Positions 1 to 11,950 of a stretch of 64,000 nucleotides of DNA are shown one piece after another. A model generated the notes under the pieces. It was not told where the DNA came from. It searched no databases and saw nothing but the letters and a program-made list of their open reading frames with translations. A program made the position numbers and the translations under genes. Each line of letters begins with the position of its first letter. Position 1 is the stretch's first letter. Origin of the DNA: Cryptomeria japonica (lineage: Eukaryota; Streptophyta; Pinopsida; Cupressales; Cupressaceae); assembly GCF_030272615.1 (NCBI RefSeq), contig NC_081405.1, positions 607,585,677-607,649,676 on the forward strand, written 5' to 3'.

Positions 1-1143
1 TCTTCCTGCAGTTTCCAGATTAGAAACATGAAAATTCAAATTAACCTTAGTTCTAGGGGTTTTCATAACCTTATAGCATTGTCCTTCCTGTAATCCTAGA
101 CCATGTTTGTCATTTGGAGATTTTTGTGTATTAATGATCTTATCTAGAGACACAAAGCTTTTCTCGTTAATATTTTCATCCCTTAGCTATTTTGAAACTT
201 TATCTAAGTTCCTTAGAGAAACCACTTCCCATTCAAGTCTCTCTATATTTCATTATTTTACCTTAAGGTGGTTCTTGATTTCTTCCTCTATCTTTTTAGC
301 TTCTTCCACTTGTATCTTTTCTTCCACAAGTTCTAAACAAACCTTTTCCCTGATATCTTTTTCTTGTTGAAATTGTATATTCAAATTATGGTTCTCTCTT
401 CTAAGTTGTTTAACTATATCAAAAGCATTCAGGAGCTCATTTTCAAAATCAACCTTACTTCCTTAGTCATGATCAACATATTCCTGCTCAAATTTATCAT
501 TCCCTAAGAAAAATAGTTTAACAATTTCTTGATGAATTGTATGTTTAATAATAGTTTCTTTGGACTCAGTTAGACTCTTTTCAAAATTGTGAAAATTAGT
601 GCCTTCTTCACTATCAGATGTTGCACAACTAGTTTAAGTTTTCAAAGACATTTCCTCTTGTGATTCACCATTCTGATTTAATTCAACTAGTTTGTTCCAA
701 ACTTCTTTTGCATTGCTGCAATGGACGACTTTTGAAATGATATCATTTAACAAACTATTAAAAATAACATTTAAATCCTTAGCATTGTTTTCAAGAGATT
801 TCTTCTCCTTAAGTGTGAGAGGAGATGTTGTAGATACATTGTAACCACTTTCTACTGTTGCCCACACATCAAATCCTAAAGAAGACAAATATGTCTCAAT
901 CTTGTGTTTCCACAAATTAAAATTTGTTTCTTCAAGATGAAGAATTCTAGGATTAGGATATTTAATCATTTCAGAGTTATTAGTTATGTTGTCAACTTCA
1001 TTATTTCTCATATTAGATTCATGCAAAAGTTTATGATTACTATTTTTTTGCAGACTTCTTTTTCCCCTGTTCCTTCTACTATTTTCCATATAACTACAAC
1101 ACCCCCCAAAAAAATAGACTTCCAAAACCAAAATCAATCCTAG
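1..1143 (-). pseudogene. Copia-type gag relic (UBN2-like), 3' part off window
   Basis: Read on the minus strand, one frame runs from about 1143 to the window edge, broken by several single stop codons. The N-terminal third has the layout of plant Copia gag: a 'NFNLWKHKIETYLSS' segment, then 'ELWNKL'-like text (seen as EVWNKLVELN) near 670-700. The middle is a Glu/Lys-rich coiled coil. The end has KSPNDKHGLG, matching the QRSPNDKTGLG-type motif I know from gag of SIRE-like Copia elements. Gag would coat the element RNA in the cytoplasm. The open frame runs upstream through the primer-binding site at 1170-1181, so the true start is probably the ATG near 1095 (MENSRR), not the first ATG at 1182. 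No protease is seen before the window ends. Inactive because of stops. Confidence 0.8.
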
Positions 1144-1169
1144 GTATGAAACCTTATGCAGGACCCTAT

Positions 1170-1181
1170 GCTTTGATACCA
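1170..1181 (-). other. Primer-binding site (initiator Met tRNA type)
   Basis: The minus strand reads TGGTATCAAAGC, one base from the TGGTATCAGAGC priming site of plant Copia elements. It lies 2 bp inside the LTR end at 1184 and upstream of the gag relic, fixing the element on the minus strand. Confidence 0.8.
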
Positions 1182-1183
1182 CT

Positions 1184-2588
1184 TGTTGGAAGTGGAATCA
1201 CCTTGAGAGGGGGGGTGAATCAGAGTGAAGTGAATTTAAACTTTAAATGCACAAATTCAAACTCTAAGACAATCATTAGACATTTAACACAATGTAGGGA
1301 TTTAATGAACTTTGACTCAATATGATGTTTGAATCCAAGTGAAACTTTTAAACTAACATCCAACTCATAGAAAATTTCACAAATCATAACTTGCAAATTT
1401 TTTGATAATGTGAAGCAATCATATGTGAAGAACATAACAAACAAATTTACACAATGCAGATTTTGCAATCTTGAAATATGACAGATTTGACCACATGAAT
1501 AATGAACATCGTTTGAACACATTTAAAGTATTAGAGAATTGAATGAAAGATCACATCAATAGGTAATAGAATGAAAGACATAAGACATTACATAACACAT
1601 ATATTTCTTGAGTGGAAAACCCCTCATGGGGTATTAAAAACCACTCGAAACCTGTCTCTTTATTTAATCTCAAAACATCAACTATTTACAATGGTTGAGT
1701 CCAACTCATTGCCTAACTTCAACTGTCTACAATGGTGGAATCCAACTCAACACCTTAACATCATAGTAATCAATAATTCAACTAGCACTATCCACTCCAA
1801 AGGTATTGTAATTGCAATGATTTGTGCAATCACAACATCTTAGTAGTATATAGTTAAAAGATATGAATTACAGTCCCTGAATTCTGAATAAATGATATTT
1901 CAAAAACTTTCAAATATATTAAACCATCTTTCTCAAAGAACTGTTGTTTTATAGTTATTTTTCAATCTCTTCAGATTTAACACTAATAACTTTCCAAAAT
2001 TGCTCTATCTTCACTAAATCAACAACACAACAATGGTTGTAAGAGAAAAATTTATAAAACAAAATCTGACGATAATTTTTTTTTTTTGTTCAACCACACT
2101 ACACATACTCGAGTTACCTAGGGTTTTCATAATTTGCAAACGAAGCACCGTTACATGAATAAGCAACAATCCGAGTTTAGAATCTCATACGAGCTAAGGT
2201 TTGTAAACTATGGTTATGAAAATAAAACCACACATTATTCTTTTTCAATTGTAATATTTTCCTTTCATTTTCGAAAATAAGTAAGTGGGAAAATGATCTA
2301 TTTTTGAAAAGACACTATAACTTCTTCAAAAATAAGTTTAGCCTTTCAAGATTAGTTGAACACTAACCAAGACTAGTCTTGTAGTAACATTTTTTGGTTG
2401 TTTTCCTTTTTCATGTTTCCTTTTCATCTTGTAAATTCACCTTCAAATCAAAACATAAATAATGTAAAAATGTTACCTCAATCATGGTGGTTCAAACTGG
2501 AAAATAAATCCCATGAAAATCTTAGTTACCTCTTCTTTCAGCTCAAACAAAGTCCTTAAACAAATTCGTCATCCATCAAAGTCCAACA
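1184..2588 (-). mobile_element. 5' LTR of the Copia-type element (outer end tentative)
   Basis: The inner end is secure: it starts TGTTGGAAG next to the primer-binding site. Inside, at about 1614-1660, is a hairpin-like stretch (GAGTGGAAAACCCC ... AAAACCACTC), as in transcript leaders of other plant Copia LTRs. The outer end is placed at GTCCAACA (2581-2588), which would give the LTR TGTTGGA...TCCAACA ends. No second LTR copy is in the window to confirm it. Confidence 0.5.
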
Positions 2589-3569
2589 TATTTGAAACCC
2601 ACAATAATATTCTAACTAGAACACATTGAGTCTAAACTTGTGTATTCATCATGGCGGCTAGGGTTTGGGCTGCCTTTGAACCAAAAGACAAAACATAGTT
2701 TGTCTACCCTATTCCTTTCAAAAATCTTCAAAATACTTAGCAGAGTATAATAGTCATTTGAAATCCGGCTAAACAAGACACAAAAATATTTTAACTGCAT
2801 AAAAAATGCCAGATCACCAAGTTCATGTGAGGTAAGTTTGTGCTGTAGAAAGGCCACAAAATGTTTACTTTGCATGAGAGCCTAAGTTTCCTTTTTGCTT
2901 GATATAAAATAGTTTATCAAAACACTTTATCACTTCAAGTCTAACTATTAAACCATGTGAGTGATCATTAAAGATGATGTACCCAATTGAATAGTAAAAT
3001 ATGCATTCCAGCTCAGACTTATAGTTAATTGCCATGCGTTAAATGCTGCAAAGCACCATATAAAGAGTGGAGCCCACAAAGTATAACCATAATGCCATGA
3101 TTTAGTTTGTCAAGACATATATATATGATGATACAATTCAAACCATTTGTGACAAAAGGACCAATTAATATATGTATATACACCAACATCCCAAATATTA
3201 ATTTGACTATTCAAGTCAAATGTGAATGTGCTGAGTATTATTTCAAAATTCAAAGCACCTGAATATGAAATGTCAACTGTATATGCCTGAACGAAATCAA
3301 TAAAGATCACACTTAACTGTCATCAAGTTCAAAACAACATATATATCACCTGAAAGTATAATGCAACCTTGTGAATAAATATGTCTCTTGTCTGCACAGG
3401 AAGCTGATGGATCAGTACCACAAAACCCGGACAAAAACTAGCATCAAAATACAAGTATTTAACAATATACTTAATACTAAAACTAATTATTCCAAACAAA
3501 TCACCAAGATGCCGAGCCAAACCATCTATTTTGAAATCAAGGAAAAATAATAAACAATAAGTCAACAAA
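2589..3569. other. No gene recognised
   Basis: AT-rich sequence with short spurious open frames on both strands. No terminal repeats, priming site or conserved protein motif was seen. Confidence 0.6.
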
Positions 3570-4170
3570 GACTTGTGGAGGTGGTGTCACAAAGGAGTCC
3601 TAGGATGTAGAGGAAGACGGTGAGATTAATGGAGATCACCTAGGCTGGAGGGCATTTTCCCTTTTGGCTATTTAGTTCTTGTTTTTTTCCTTCCTTGTTG
3701 GTATCGGGTGCCAGCTTTGCCCCCCTCCTGCTCACTTGGTCTTTAGTTTGTGTCTCTCTTGAGGGTCATTCTTGGAGTGTTGATGTTGTTGGGTCATTTG
3801 TTCTTGGTGCAATGTTTTGTTTTTTTCTTAGACTCCTTTTGGGCTCTTTTTGAGCTATAATGTGGGCTAAAGACTTTATGATCCATCTTTGTGTAGGGTC
3901 TTGGGGGTTCTACCCCTCTTGTAGCGTGGGCTTGGATTTTTTTATTAATTGATCTTTAGAGGCTTCTTTTGTTGCTGGAGGTTTGTCCCTATCATTGAGA
4001 TGGTTCTATGGTGGCTCCTCTATTCTTTGTCTCTCTTGGTGTTTTTTTGAGATTTATGCTTATGTGGGAGAGGTTTTTAGGTTGGGGGTGTTTTTTAAAT
4101 CTCTTGGGTTTGAGATTTTTGCGTTGATGGGGTCTGCTTTTCATTGCTTTCATCTTTCAATTCTCTAGTC
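3570..4170 (+). other. GT-rich stretch, possibly a LINE 3' tail
   Basis: Base composition changes abruptly to G/T-rich with phrases such as GGGTCTTGGGGGTTCTACCC followed by TTTTTTTATTAATTGATC near 3930-3955. Plant L1 3' untranslated regions often look like this. No reverse transcriptase is attached, so this is only a suggestion. From 4171 to 4780 I see nothing further. Confidence 0.25.
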
Positions 4171-4784
4171 AACCTTTATTGGGGTTTTAGTTGTCCTTCC
4201 ACTTTTTGTATATGCATCCTTGACCTTTTTTCTTCAGTTTTAACTTCCTTGGTTTTCTTCGGTATTTCCTATGGAGATGGATCTGTCTTCTATTGACTTG
4301 GAGATGGTTGTGGCTAGAAATGACAAGAGGTGTTATGGTTGGGCTGATGATGCCTTGTTTCTTGGCTGGAAGGGAGCTATTGATGCCCTCTCTTTTGAAT
4401 TCCTTCCTTTCTCTCCTATTAAGGTGGAGTTCTTGATGGGTAAGATGGGCTTTATGTTTTTTTTTTGGGACCAACACTTTAATACAAATTATGTGGTAGG
4501 AATGATGATGATTTTAAAGATTATGAAAATATATTATAACCAGTGTGTGGCTTTTGAATTGGCCATTTCCTTTTTACATTTTTCTTTGATTGGATTTACC
4601 ACTCCACTCTACTCTAGAAATAAAATCGTTTTGGTTCTTTGCTTATAATTTTTTGATGGTATAAAGATTTGGTAATAATGGTTTAAAGGGTGGATGGAAA
4701 TATTTATAGTAAAAATCTTATTATAAGGTTATATGGCCCTTATTTCAGTGCTTGCATTAAATGAATCCACCTTCAATATTGGTG

Positions 4785-7220
4785 AGGTAACATTGACATC
4801 ATTATATTTCTTGATTGATGATTAGAAAAGAACTTGATATCTTAGACTAGTGCAAAAGTGTTCTACTTCTAAAATTCCTTGCTTATGTAGGCCTAATCCT
4901 TTTCCTTTACATTCTATGATTTTATAGATTTTATTTTCAATGAGGTATTTGTTATTTTGGAAGCAAGAAAATGAACCATTTTTTAGTTAAAATGATGAAT
5001 GTTTTGTATCTTATCTTCTACTTAAAAAGTACACTTTAACAGAGGTGGACAATCTTAGTTGATGAGTGGATGTGTTAGATGTGGACGAGCACATAATATT
5101 AAATTTATTTATTAATGGTAGGATCTTGCTCAAATATCATATCATCTTAGATTTTATGACCATAGATATGATCTTCATCAAAATATTAGACTAGGTTGAA
5201 TGTCACGATCACATATAGGATCCTAATTTTTTTTGTATCTTGTTTCATATTGCTTTGCAATTTTGTGTTGGCTTAGATCTAGTGGTTCATAAAATGTGAT
5301 GTGAGCTTGGATAGGGATAGGAGATTATTGAATGGACTTATAATTTTGGCAATGTAATAATATATTATGTACAAGTAGGTCTTGAGTGAGATTAATAGGT
5401 GATGGAGTGCATGATCGTGAGAGATGTTTTGATTGTGTCAGATTAGTGTTGTGATGGGAGGGAATATTATATTTTGCACATTGGAGCTTAAGATCCTTTT
5501 TTATTAGTCCTAAAAAGAAATCCCAAAATTTGAATTCATTGGATGGACTTTTCGATTGAGACAAATTAAATTTTAATAATATAGATGAATGAAGGATTGT
5601 GATTGGATATGAAGGCTACAAGGATTTCTCAATTTTGTGATCAGGATAAGGATTTTAGATATGTATGGATGATAGGGATTAGGGATATGGTTTGGAATTA
5701 AAGAAGCCTTTGGGTGAAGGATTGTTCTCCCTTGTAAAATGAAAAAGGATAGAGGACAACCAATAGGTAGCTATTTGAATAATAGTTAGAGTTATTATTT
5801 TCTTCAATTATTAAGATATACCCAACTAAGTCATCCTAACCTTTTCTTAACGCATAGTCTAGGAATTAAATTTTAAGGGAAAATGAATGGATAAGCATTA
5901 AGGATTGATAGGGGAGTTTATGCTAATTTGATATTATATTAGAGATGGGGATGACGATTTGAGAGATGAATTAGAGATGGGGATTCGAGATATGGATTAA
6001 GGTTTTGGATTGAATATTGATTTTTCTTGTAAAGGTTGTGATGAGGATGGCCAATATGCATACATTAGGAGTAAGGATATAACTTATGCTAGCTAGTTCA
6101 TCATATTTAGGATCAATAAATGGGAAATTAATGCTTCTGGGTTTTTGGTATTGGAGATTAATTAATGGGTGACAACCTTATTGGTTTTTTAAATTGATGA
6201 TAATGGTTCTGTTCATATCATATGAATTGGTTGATTTCTACTTGCTTCTTCTTTATTTCTTGATAAAAGTGCTTAGATGAGCAATGACATTACAATTAGA
6301 TTATTCTCTATATGATTAACATTTTGAAGATACAATTTATCCTATTATCTAATATTAAATTATTCACATATTACCTTTAATCCGTCATATAAATCACTAT
6401 ATCTTAAATTACGTTACATAAAATATAATTCTTATTTAAAAAATATTTATAAAACCAAATAGATCTTAATACACACGATAATCATATTCAATACATTACC
6501 TCCATCATGTCTATCTATGTTGTATCTCAATACAACTAACACATAATCCTTATACTCATTAGCACTTGAGTAAAAAATTAGAAGGAGAGTAACATATTAA
6601 CCAGATTACTTCGGAAGAAGGATATTGTAGCCTTATATCACCTTTCATAGTTGATGGGTTCCAACAAACTCCCTATAACAAAATTAGATGGTATGGACAT
6701 TATTAAAAGTCTTATTCAAATTTATAAGATGACTGATCAAGATCCTAAAGATTAAATGCCATGTGAATTGTATGAATCAATCTCACAAGATGTCAATGTC
6801 ATCCATGGTAAGCACATTCGTTGCTCAAGGAAATTTCAGCCACAAAATATAACATAGAAAAGACTTTCAAGTTGATTTGAATATAACATAGGGAAGTTCT
6901 CCCACTCCTTTGATGTTGATTTCCTTCAACTATGCTAAGCTACCATTAACATCATTAGATTTCTTTATTGATGGATATAAAAGAACTTGATATCTATGAT
7001 TCATAAAAAAATGTTCTTGTACATACCTTGCTCAAGTAGGCCTAATATTTTTATTCTATATTCTATGCTTTTATTGATTTCATTTGTAATGAAGTATTTA
7101 TTATTTTTGAAGCACGATAATGTATCATTTTTTGTGTAGTTAAAGATGATTAATATTTGTTATCTTAACTTCTACAAAAAAAGTTACTTTGACAAAAGTG
7201 GATGATCTTAGTTTATAGGA
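4785..7220. repeat. Tandem ~2.15 kb repeat, units W-X-Y-W
   Basis: Unit W (about 4785-5060) recurs at about 6938-7220: both contain TAGGCCTAATCCTTTT-like and GATGATCTTAGTT-like segments in the same order. Between them lie X (about 5060-6470) and Y (about 6473-6880). X and Y both recur at 50.9-53.6 kb, there as Y, a unique piece, then X. The permuted order is what partial sampling of a head-to-tail array would give. Unit Y keeps a short frame with TDQDPKDLMP and ESISQDVNVIH in the second copy. The family is not recognised. Confidence 0.65.
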
Positions 7221-7437
7221 TATTGAGAATTTCTCCTTCTTAATGCTTGTTGTTGATTGATCACTTTTAATGATGATGTGATTCATGGTATAATCTTTAT
7301 TAACATGTTTTATATGATCCCTCTCATTTAATTGATCATCTCTAGATTTGAATAGAAAAGTGTATTATATTGGGATATGAAGGTTGTTGGGTATGATATG
7401 ATTAGGTTCTAATAGGTGTCTTATCTATATAATTAGT

Positions 7438-8050
7438 GTCTTAATTTAGGTCTCAGGGATGTCCACTCAGCTTTAGAAGGTTGTGCTTTATTCTTAAATG
7501 CTTCCAACACTTTATCTAATTCAATAATATCCTTAAAGGATAAATTTGAAGGCTCTCCACCACAACTCATATATGGTATTTCAAATAATATAGAAGCTAT
7601 ATAATTCCTACTACCACATATATGCCAAGAAACTGACTCATTCCTTGTAATGCCTCTTGTTCCTTTTGTCTATCCTTGAATAATTATTTTATTTGTAATT
7701 ATGATAGGACTATGTTGTCTTGAATAAAGAAAGAGGGGAGTCCCAATTGGACTAGTTGTTCCATGCATCCTCTCTTCAACTTTATTGTGTGATTCAAGGT
7801 CTTTATACTTTTATTTTCAATGTAGATTTTTAACAACTTAAAAACTCAATGTACTTACCAGCCACTTGTCTCTTGTTACCCACTCCTACTACATGTAGAT
7901 CATCTTTGGTTGTGATACATAGATTTTGCACTAGTAATTGAGAATCTACAACGTTTGGCCCACAATTGATGAGAGTATTTGTTCCATGAAACAACTCACC
8001 TTCACTCTTAAATTTTGTGAATCTTTGATTAATCACAACTCAGGGTTCAG
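7438..8050 (-). pseudogene. Exon-like relic with canonical splice donor, product unknown
   Basis: Minus strand. One block (about 8000-7865) reads as coding-like sequence ending in VGNKRQVAG, immediately followed by GTAAGTA, a canonical plant splice donor. Downstream at about 7620-7440, a second block in one frame reads ASILFEIPYMSCGGEPSN ... ELDKVLEAFKNKAQPSKAEW. The two could be exons of one gene or of a transposon gene. I do not recognise the protein. No complete frame survives and no start is seen. Confidence 0.35.
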
Positions 8051-8904
8051 ATTGATGACTGTGTCTTTAATTATCTCCCAGTGTGAAAAATATAATTATT
8101 GGGTCATGTGGACAATATTAATCTATCAAGAGAAGTAGGATAATTCATCCATTTGTTGCTGGAGTTTTTGGTCCTTGGCTTGAATTTCATGCTCGAGTTA
8201 TTGTTGTATCCTTTGAAGTTAGGGAAACTTTATAGTATTTCCTATAGTTTGGTTGGTTTTTGTGGTATTGTCATTGATGTCAACCCTCAATGTTTTAGAG
8301 ATTGTTGTAATAAATGTCTCTTATGCAGTTATTTTGTTATCATTAATGTGTTGTCATTAATATAGAATACATATGTGTGATAAGGAGATGACATAGATGG
8401 TTGATCATATGTGTGTTTTTATTGATGTTCATGGATAGATATTCTATATCATGTTGTTGATGATGTGACAATGATAAAGTTCTTGATTGAGTATCATGCC
8501 CTATTTGTTACTAGTGGAGAATTTATCATGATGATATCACATTAAGATTGGAGTTTACTTTAGTGCTGAATATTCGCCAATGGTGAATATTTCACATCGG
8601 CGATCTAGAAAATGGTGAATATATTGTACCGACTGGGGGTGACCATGTTGCCAGGAATTTATAAATATTCGTCAAATGCATAACCCAATCGCCCATTGTT
8701 TATGTAATTAATTGTATCTATGTGAATATTTCGCTAATAGAATCCATGTTTTACACAATGTAAATTTAATTTTTTCACCTACACTCTCTTGGGTTGCCTT
8801 AATAGATGGTCATAATTCGCCAATAGGCATATAAAGATTTATTTTCTAGGAGGATTCAATTCACCTGGAATTTTGTGGACGTGTGTCTTCAAATTTATTA
8901 GCTA
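8051..8904. other. No gene; possible LTR scrap
   Basis: Mostly unrecognised AT-rich sequence. At about 8264-8284 it reads TTGTCATTGATGTCAAC; nearly the same phrase recurs at about 50728-50744 after the LINE. It may be a short LTR remnant shared by both places. Confidence 0.3.
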
Positions 8905-9046
8905 GATTATGGTATCTTTGTTTCTCTAGATAAGTATGTTAAAGAGATCTTGAAGGAGTTTGGTATGGAGGATTCAAAACTAGTGAATACTCCCATTGCC
9001 ACTAGTTGTCATTTAAGAAAGGATGATGAGTCACCTCAAGTTAATT
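8905..9046 (+). pseudogene. Copia reverse-transcriptase C-terminal fragment
   Basis: About 47 codons are open. They begin DYGIFVSLDKYVKEIL, continue KEFGMEDSKLVNTPIA and end in DDESPQVN before a stop. This matches the region just after the reverse-transcriptase core in plant Copia polyproteins (typically GIFISQ.KY..ELLKKF.M...K...TP). Both flanks are unrelated, so it is an isolated scrap with no LTR or priming site beside it. Confidence 0.8.
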
Positions 9047-9167
9047 AGACTCTATATTAAGCTTAAAGAGAGGACCTATTTAATAAAGACGCCATATTCA
9101 ACTTATGAAAGTAGAAGGAGGTCAAGAATACACACCTCACCTATTTCTTTGGGAGGGATTCTTGATG

Positions 9168-9613
9168 AGAATGATACACTTTCAATAGTAAGGAGACACT
9201 ATTCATAAAAGGGATACACTTTCAACCAAGCAGGAGGTCCTAATAGAGTATAGACATATCTAAGAAAATATAAGATCCTCATGAATGACAAAAAATTCTA
9301 TGCATGAATTAATATCATTATAAAATATATAACTCAATAAATGAAAAGTGGATCCTTTAGAAGGAAGAATGATTGAAAACTATTTTAATCAGAATGACAC
9401 ACTTTCAACAGTAAGGAGAGACTGTTCATAAAAGGGATACACTTTCAACCAAGCAGGAGGTCCTAATAAAGTATAGACATATCTAAGAAAATATAAGATC
9501 CTCATGAATGGCAAACAGTTCTATGCATGTATTAATATCATTATAAAATATATAACTCGATAAATGAAAAGTGGATCCTTTAGAAGGAAGAATGATTGAA
9601 AACTATTTTAATC
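9168..9613. repeat. Two-copy tandem repeat, 223 bp period
   Basis: Copy 1 (9168-9390) and copy 2 (9391-9613) are nearly identical along their length. Both start AGAATGA, contain GGGATACACTTTCAACCAAG and end at TATTTTAATC. No coding content. A recent local duplication. Confidence 0.9.
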
Positions 9614-10329
9614 CCTGAACAGGGAGACAAGAATAATTAAGCTATTATGTTGCTATCAAATAATAATTGGACATTAAATTGTGCCACCATTAAGGAAAAA
9701 TGGCCCTCCAAAAGTTAATACATTAGTATCACATAGTAAGGATCGACATAGTAATGCTAAAAGTGCTATGGTATGACATGATTATTTTTATATAAAAATG
9801 GTTCAATATCAAAATTTTTGTGAATAAGAATAGGTTATCATAAAATTCTTGAAGAAATTATTCAATCACTCTACAATTAGTATAGAGTGGGTATATACAA
9901 TATGATGGAGACAAAACCTATTATCATTGTTTGGTTTAGAGTTATATCTACATCTTTTGAATTAAAAAGTTATCTTTAAGTCATATTTAAGTGTCTAATA
10001 GATTTCTTCCACTAGAGAAGAAGTTCTTTGTGGGAGGGGATGGTTAGTGTTTCTTTAATGGATTGGTAAGGAAGGAACTACAAAATCCTATTCCCTATCT
10101 ATTGTATTGGGACAAAGGTTTTCTAAGAACCTTGATTCCTTCTTCCATATATCGAATACCATGTCTCCTATATCCTTGTTTAAAAATCTCGTCAAGCTAC
10201 ATTTATAATTTGTTTACAAATGTGATGGGGAAGAAATTCCATCATACACCTCATTGAAATTTGTAGTATAAGTATACCTTGGAGCACCAAAAGGAAGAAA
10301 ATATGAAAGATGGATCCTTTTAGGAGGAT
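9614..10329. other. No gene recognised
   Basis: AT-rich sequence with only short chance frames; no repeat or element structure seen. Confidence 0.6.
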
Positions 10330-10848
10330 CTACACAATTTTATTAGCTTCATTCATGTCCATAGTTAGGAAGGTAAAAGAGTCCTCTTGTATTAAACTTT
10401 TGGGTTGTGAAGAAGAGTTTTCATCATCTAATGTTTCATTTTTACTAAATGCAATGTTATGTGACACGCCATTAAGAAAATCCATAACATTATTTTGTCT
10501 CAAAATATTTTGATGATAAAGACAATCTCTTGTAGAATAAAGGGGATCTAAGGTGATAGATGTGTGGACAATTTGATTGACAATGTCTGATGCTTGTCCC
10601 TCTTGTACCAAAGTAACCTTATGGGAAGAGTATTCATCATTACTATTTAATAATCCATGTCTATAAAAGAGATCATTAAAAGATGTATTAACTATTTCGC
10701 CATGAATAAGACATACCCTCGAAGAGGTACAAGCATGATTTGTCTCAATATTATTTATAGTATGATTATCAAAGGTACAACATGAAAGATCCAATATATC
10801 TTTACTAAAAGATAAACATTCTATGAACATCTTTAAAAGTACCATCAT
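10330..10848 (-). CDS. Hypothetical 172-codon open frame
   Basis: An uninterrupted minus-strand frame of 172 codons, long for this AT-rich and stop-rich background. The predicted protein is soluble, with Asn/Ser/His-rich composition and no transmembrane segment, zinc finger or motif I recognise. It has no flanking LTR, priming site or splice signals that would tie it to an element. It may be a surviving piece of a transposon polyprotein or a chance frame; nothing in the sequence decides this. Confidence 0.25.
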   Translation of the reverse strand: MMVLLKMFIECLSFSKDILDLSCCTFDNHTINNIETNHACTSSRVCLIHGEIVNTSFNDLFYRHGLLNSNDEYSSHKVTLVQEGQASDIVNQIVHTSITLDPLYSTRDCLYHQNILRQNNVMDFLNGVSHNIAFSKNETLDDENSSSQPKSLIQEDSFTFLTMDMNEANKIV

Positions 10849-11476
10849 ATAACAACATAAAATGTGTATTCAATCCTTTATAATAAGTTAAATATTGTTA
10901 ACATCCTTGAAACCCTCAATATGATGTACATTAAAATACAATTAATTAATGCAAGTAACATAAAGTGAAGTAAGCCAACTTTGAACAAATAATTTTTCTA
11001 AATAGATCCATTGCTAAAAATTAAATCTTAAAAATTAGAACTATGTAAAGTTGAAGACACATTGGCTTCACCAAAATGAAATGGTGGAAATATGTGTCTT
11101 AGCTTAGAAATGTAAACTAAGAACTCAATTAATCACTATTTCCATTTTTATTAGAGGGGAACAATACAAAAGATCCAACTTCAGTACTAAATGAGAGATT
11201 GGTGTTGTATTTTATTATAATCAATAAGATCAAACAAATCTATAATTATTACATAAGGTTATAGTTTTAGCAAACATGACCTATAATCTTGAACTAGTGG
11301 ACCATGTGTGAATGAAAAACTAGGAATCATCACAACCTGAAAGAATTTATTTTTCAAAGATTATGAAATTTATAATTTATATTCTCATGGAGTATGGCCA
11401 ACACATTTTTATGCACAAAATAAATGGTTATACTTTTTTTTTAATAATCGAAATTATCATCTTAATGTTGATATAG
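10849..11476. other. No gene recognised
   Basis: AT-rich, no recognisable features. Confidence 0.6.
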
Positions 11477-11850
11477 TTAGAAACATGATTGTCATTAGAC
11501 AAAAAGATCAATTTTTGTATGCCTAATACAACCATGAGATTTAATGAACCCAAAGGAGGCGGTTAAGCCATATCAAAAAACTAATTAGTGCGCTACACAA
11601 TAGAAGGAGACCAAGGGGGAAAAACTTGCAACAATCCCCCCACCCCCAACACAAGTGAGGGGTTTGAACCCAGCTTTGGTACTACTTATTAGAAACACAG
11701 TTGTCATTGCACCATAAGATCGACATGTTGATGCCCGATACAACTGGAAGATTTAATGAATCCATGTGAGGAAGTTATGTCATGTCTCAAAATCAAGCAC
11801 TGTGTTACACATCACAAGGAGACCAAGGGAGCACACCTTGCAACAGATAA
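11477..11850. repeat. Diverged two-copy repeat, 212 bp period, with a B-box-like motif
   Basis: Both copies (from 11477 and from 11689) begin TTAGAAACA, contain AGATTTAATGAA and end GGAGACCAAGGG...CTTGCAACA. Between them the minus strand reads GGGTTCAAACCCC, close to the RNA polymerase III B box GGTTCGANNCC, but I find no convincing A box at the right distance. A degraded SINE is possible but unproven. Confidence 0.5.
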
Positions 11851-11896
11851 TAATTTTTTTTTTTCTACCTAAAATGTAATCTAAACTTCATTTTCA

Positions 11897-11900
11897 CAAT
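11897..11900. repeat. Left target-site duplication CAAT of the outer DNA transposon
   Basis: CAAT precedes the GGGT terminus and is repeated after the ACCC terminus at 43964-43967. Only 4 bp long, so persuasive only together with the inverted repeats. Confidence 0.5.
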
Positions 11901-11950
11901 GGGTGCCTCCAAGAAGTTGTCCACTTTTTGGCCAAAAAGTAGAATTTTTC
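11901..11950 (+). repeat. Left terminal inverted repeat
   Basis: Shares GGGT, CAAGAAGTTGT (11910-11920) followed by CCACTT, and AAAAAGTAGAA (11934-11944) with the reverse complement of the right end (43954-43944 and 43911-43901), in the same order. Spacing differs by about 19 bp and the first dozen bases are diverged. Confidence 0.6.

Noticed and set aside
107-370. 87-codon plus-strand frame
   Set aside because: It lies antisense to the Copia gag relic, which has family motifs on the minus strand.
4271-4648. 125-codon plus-strand frame
   Set aside because: No recognisable motif, overlaps a minus-strand frame of similar length, and lies in a G/T-rich stretch where stops are rare by chance.
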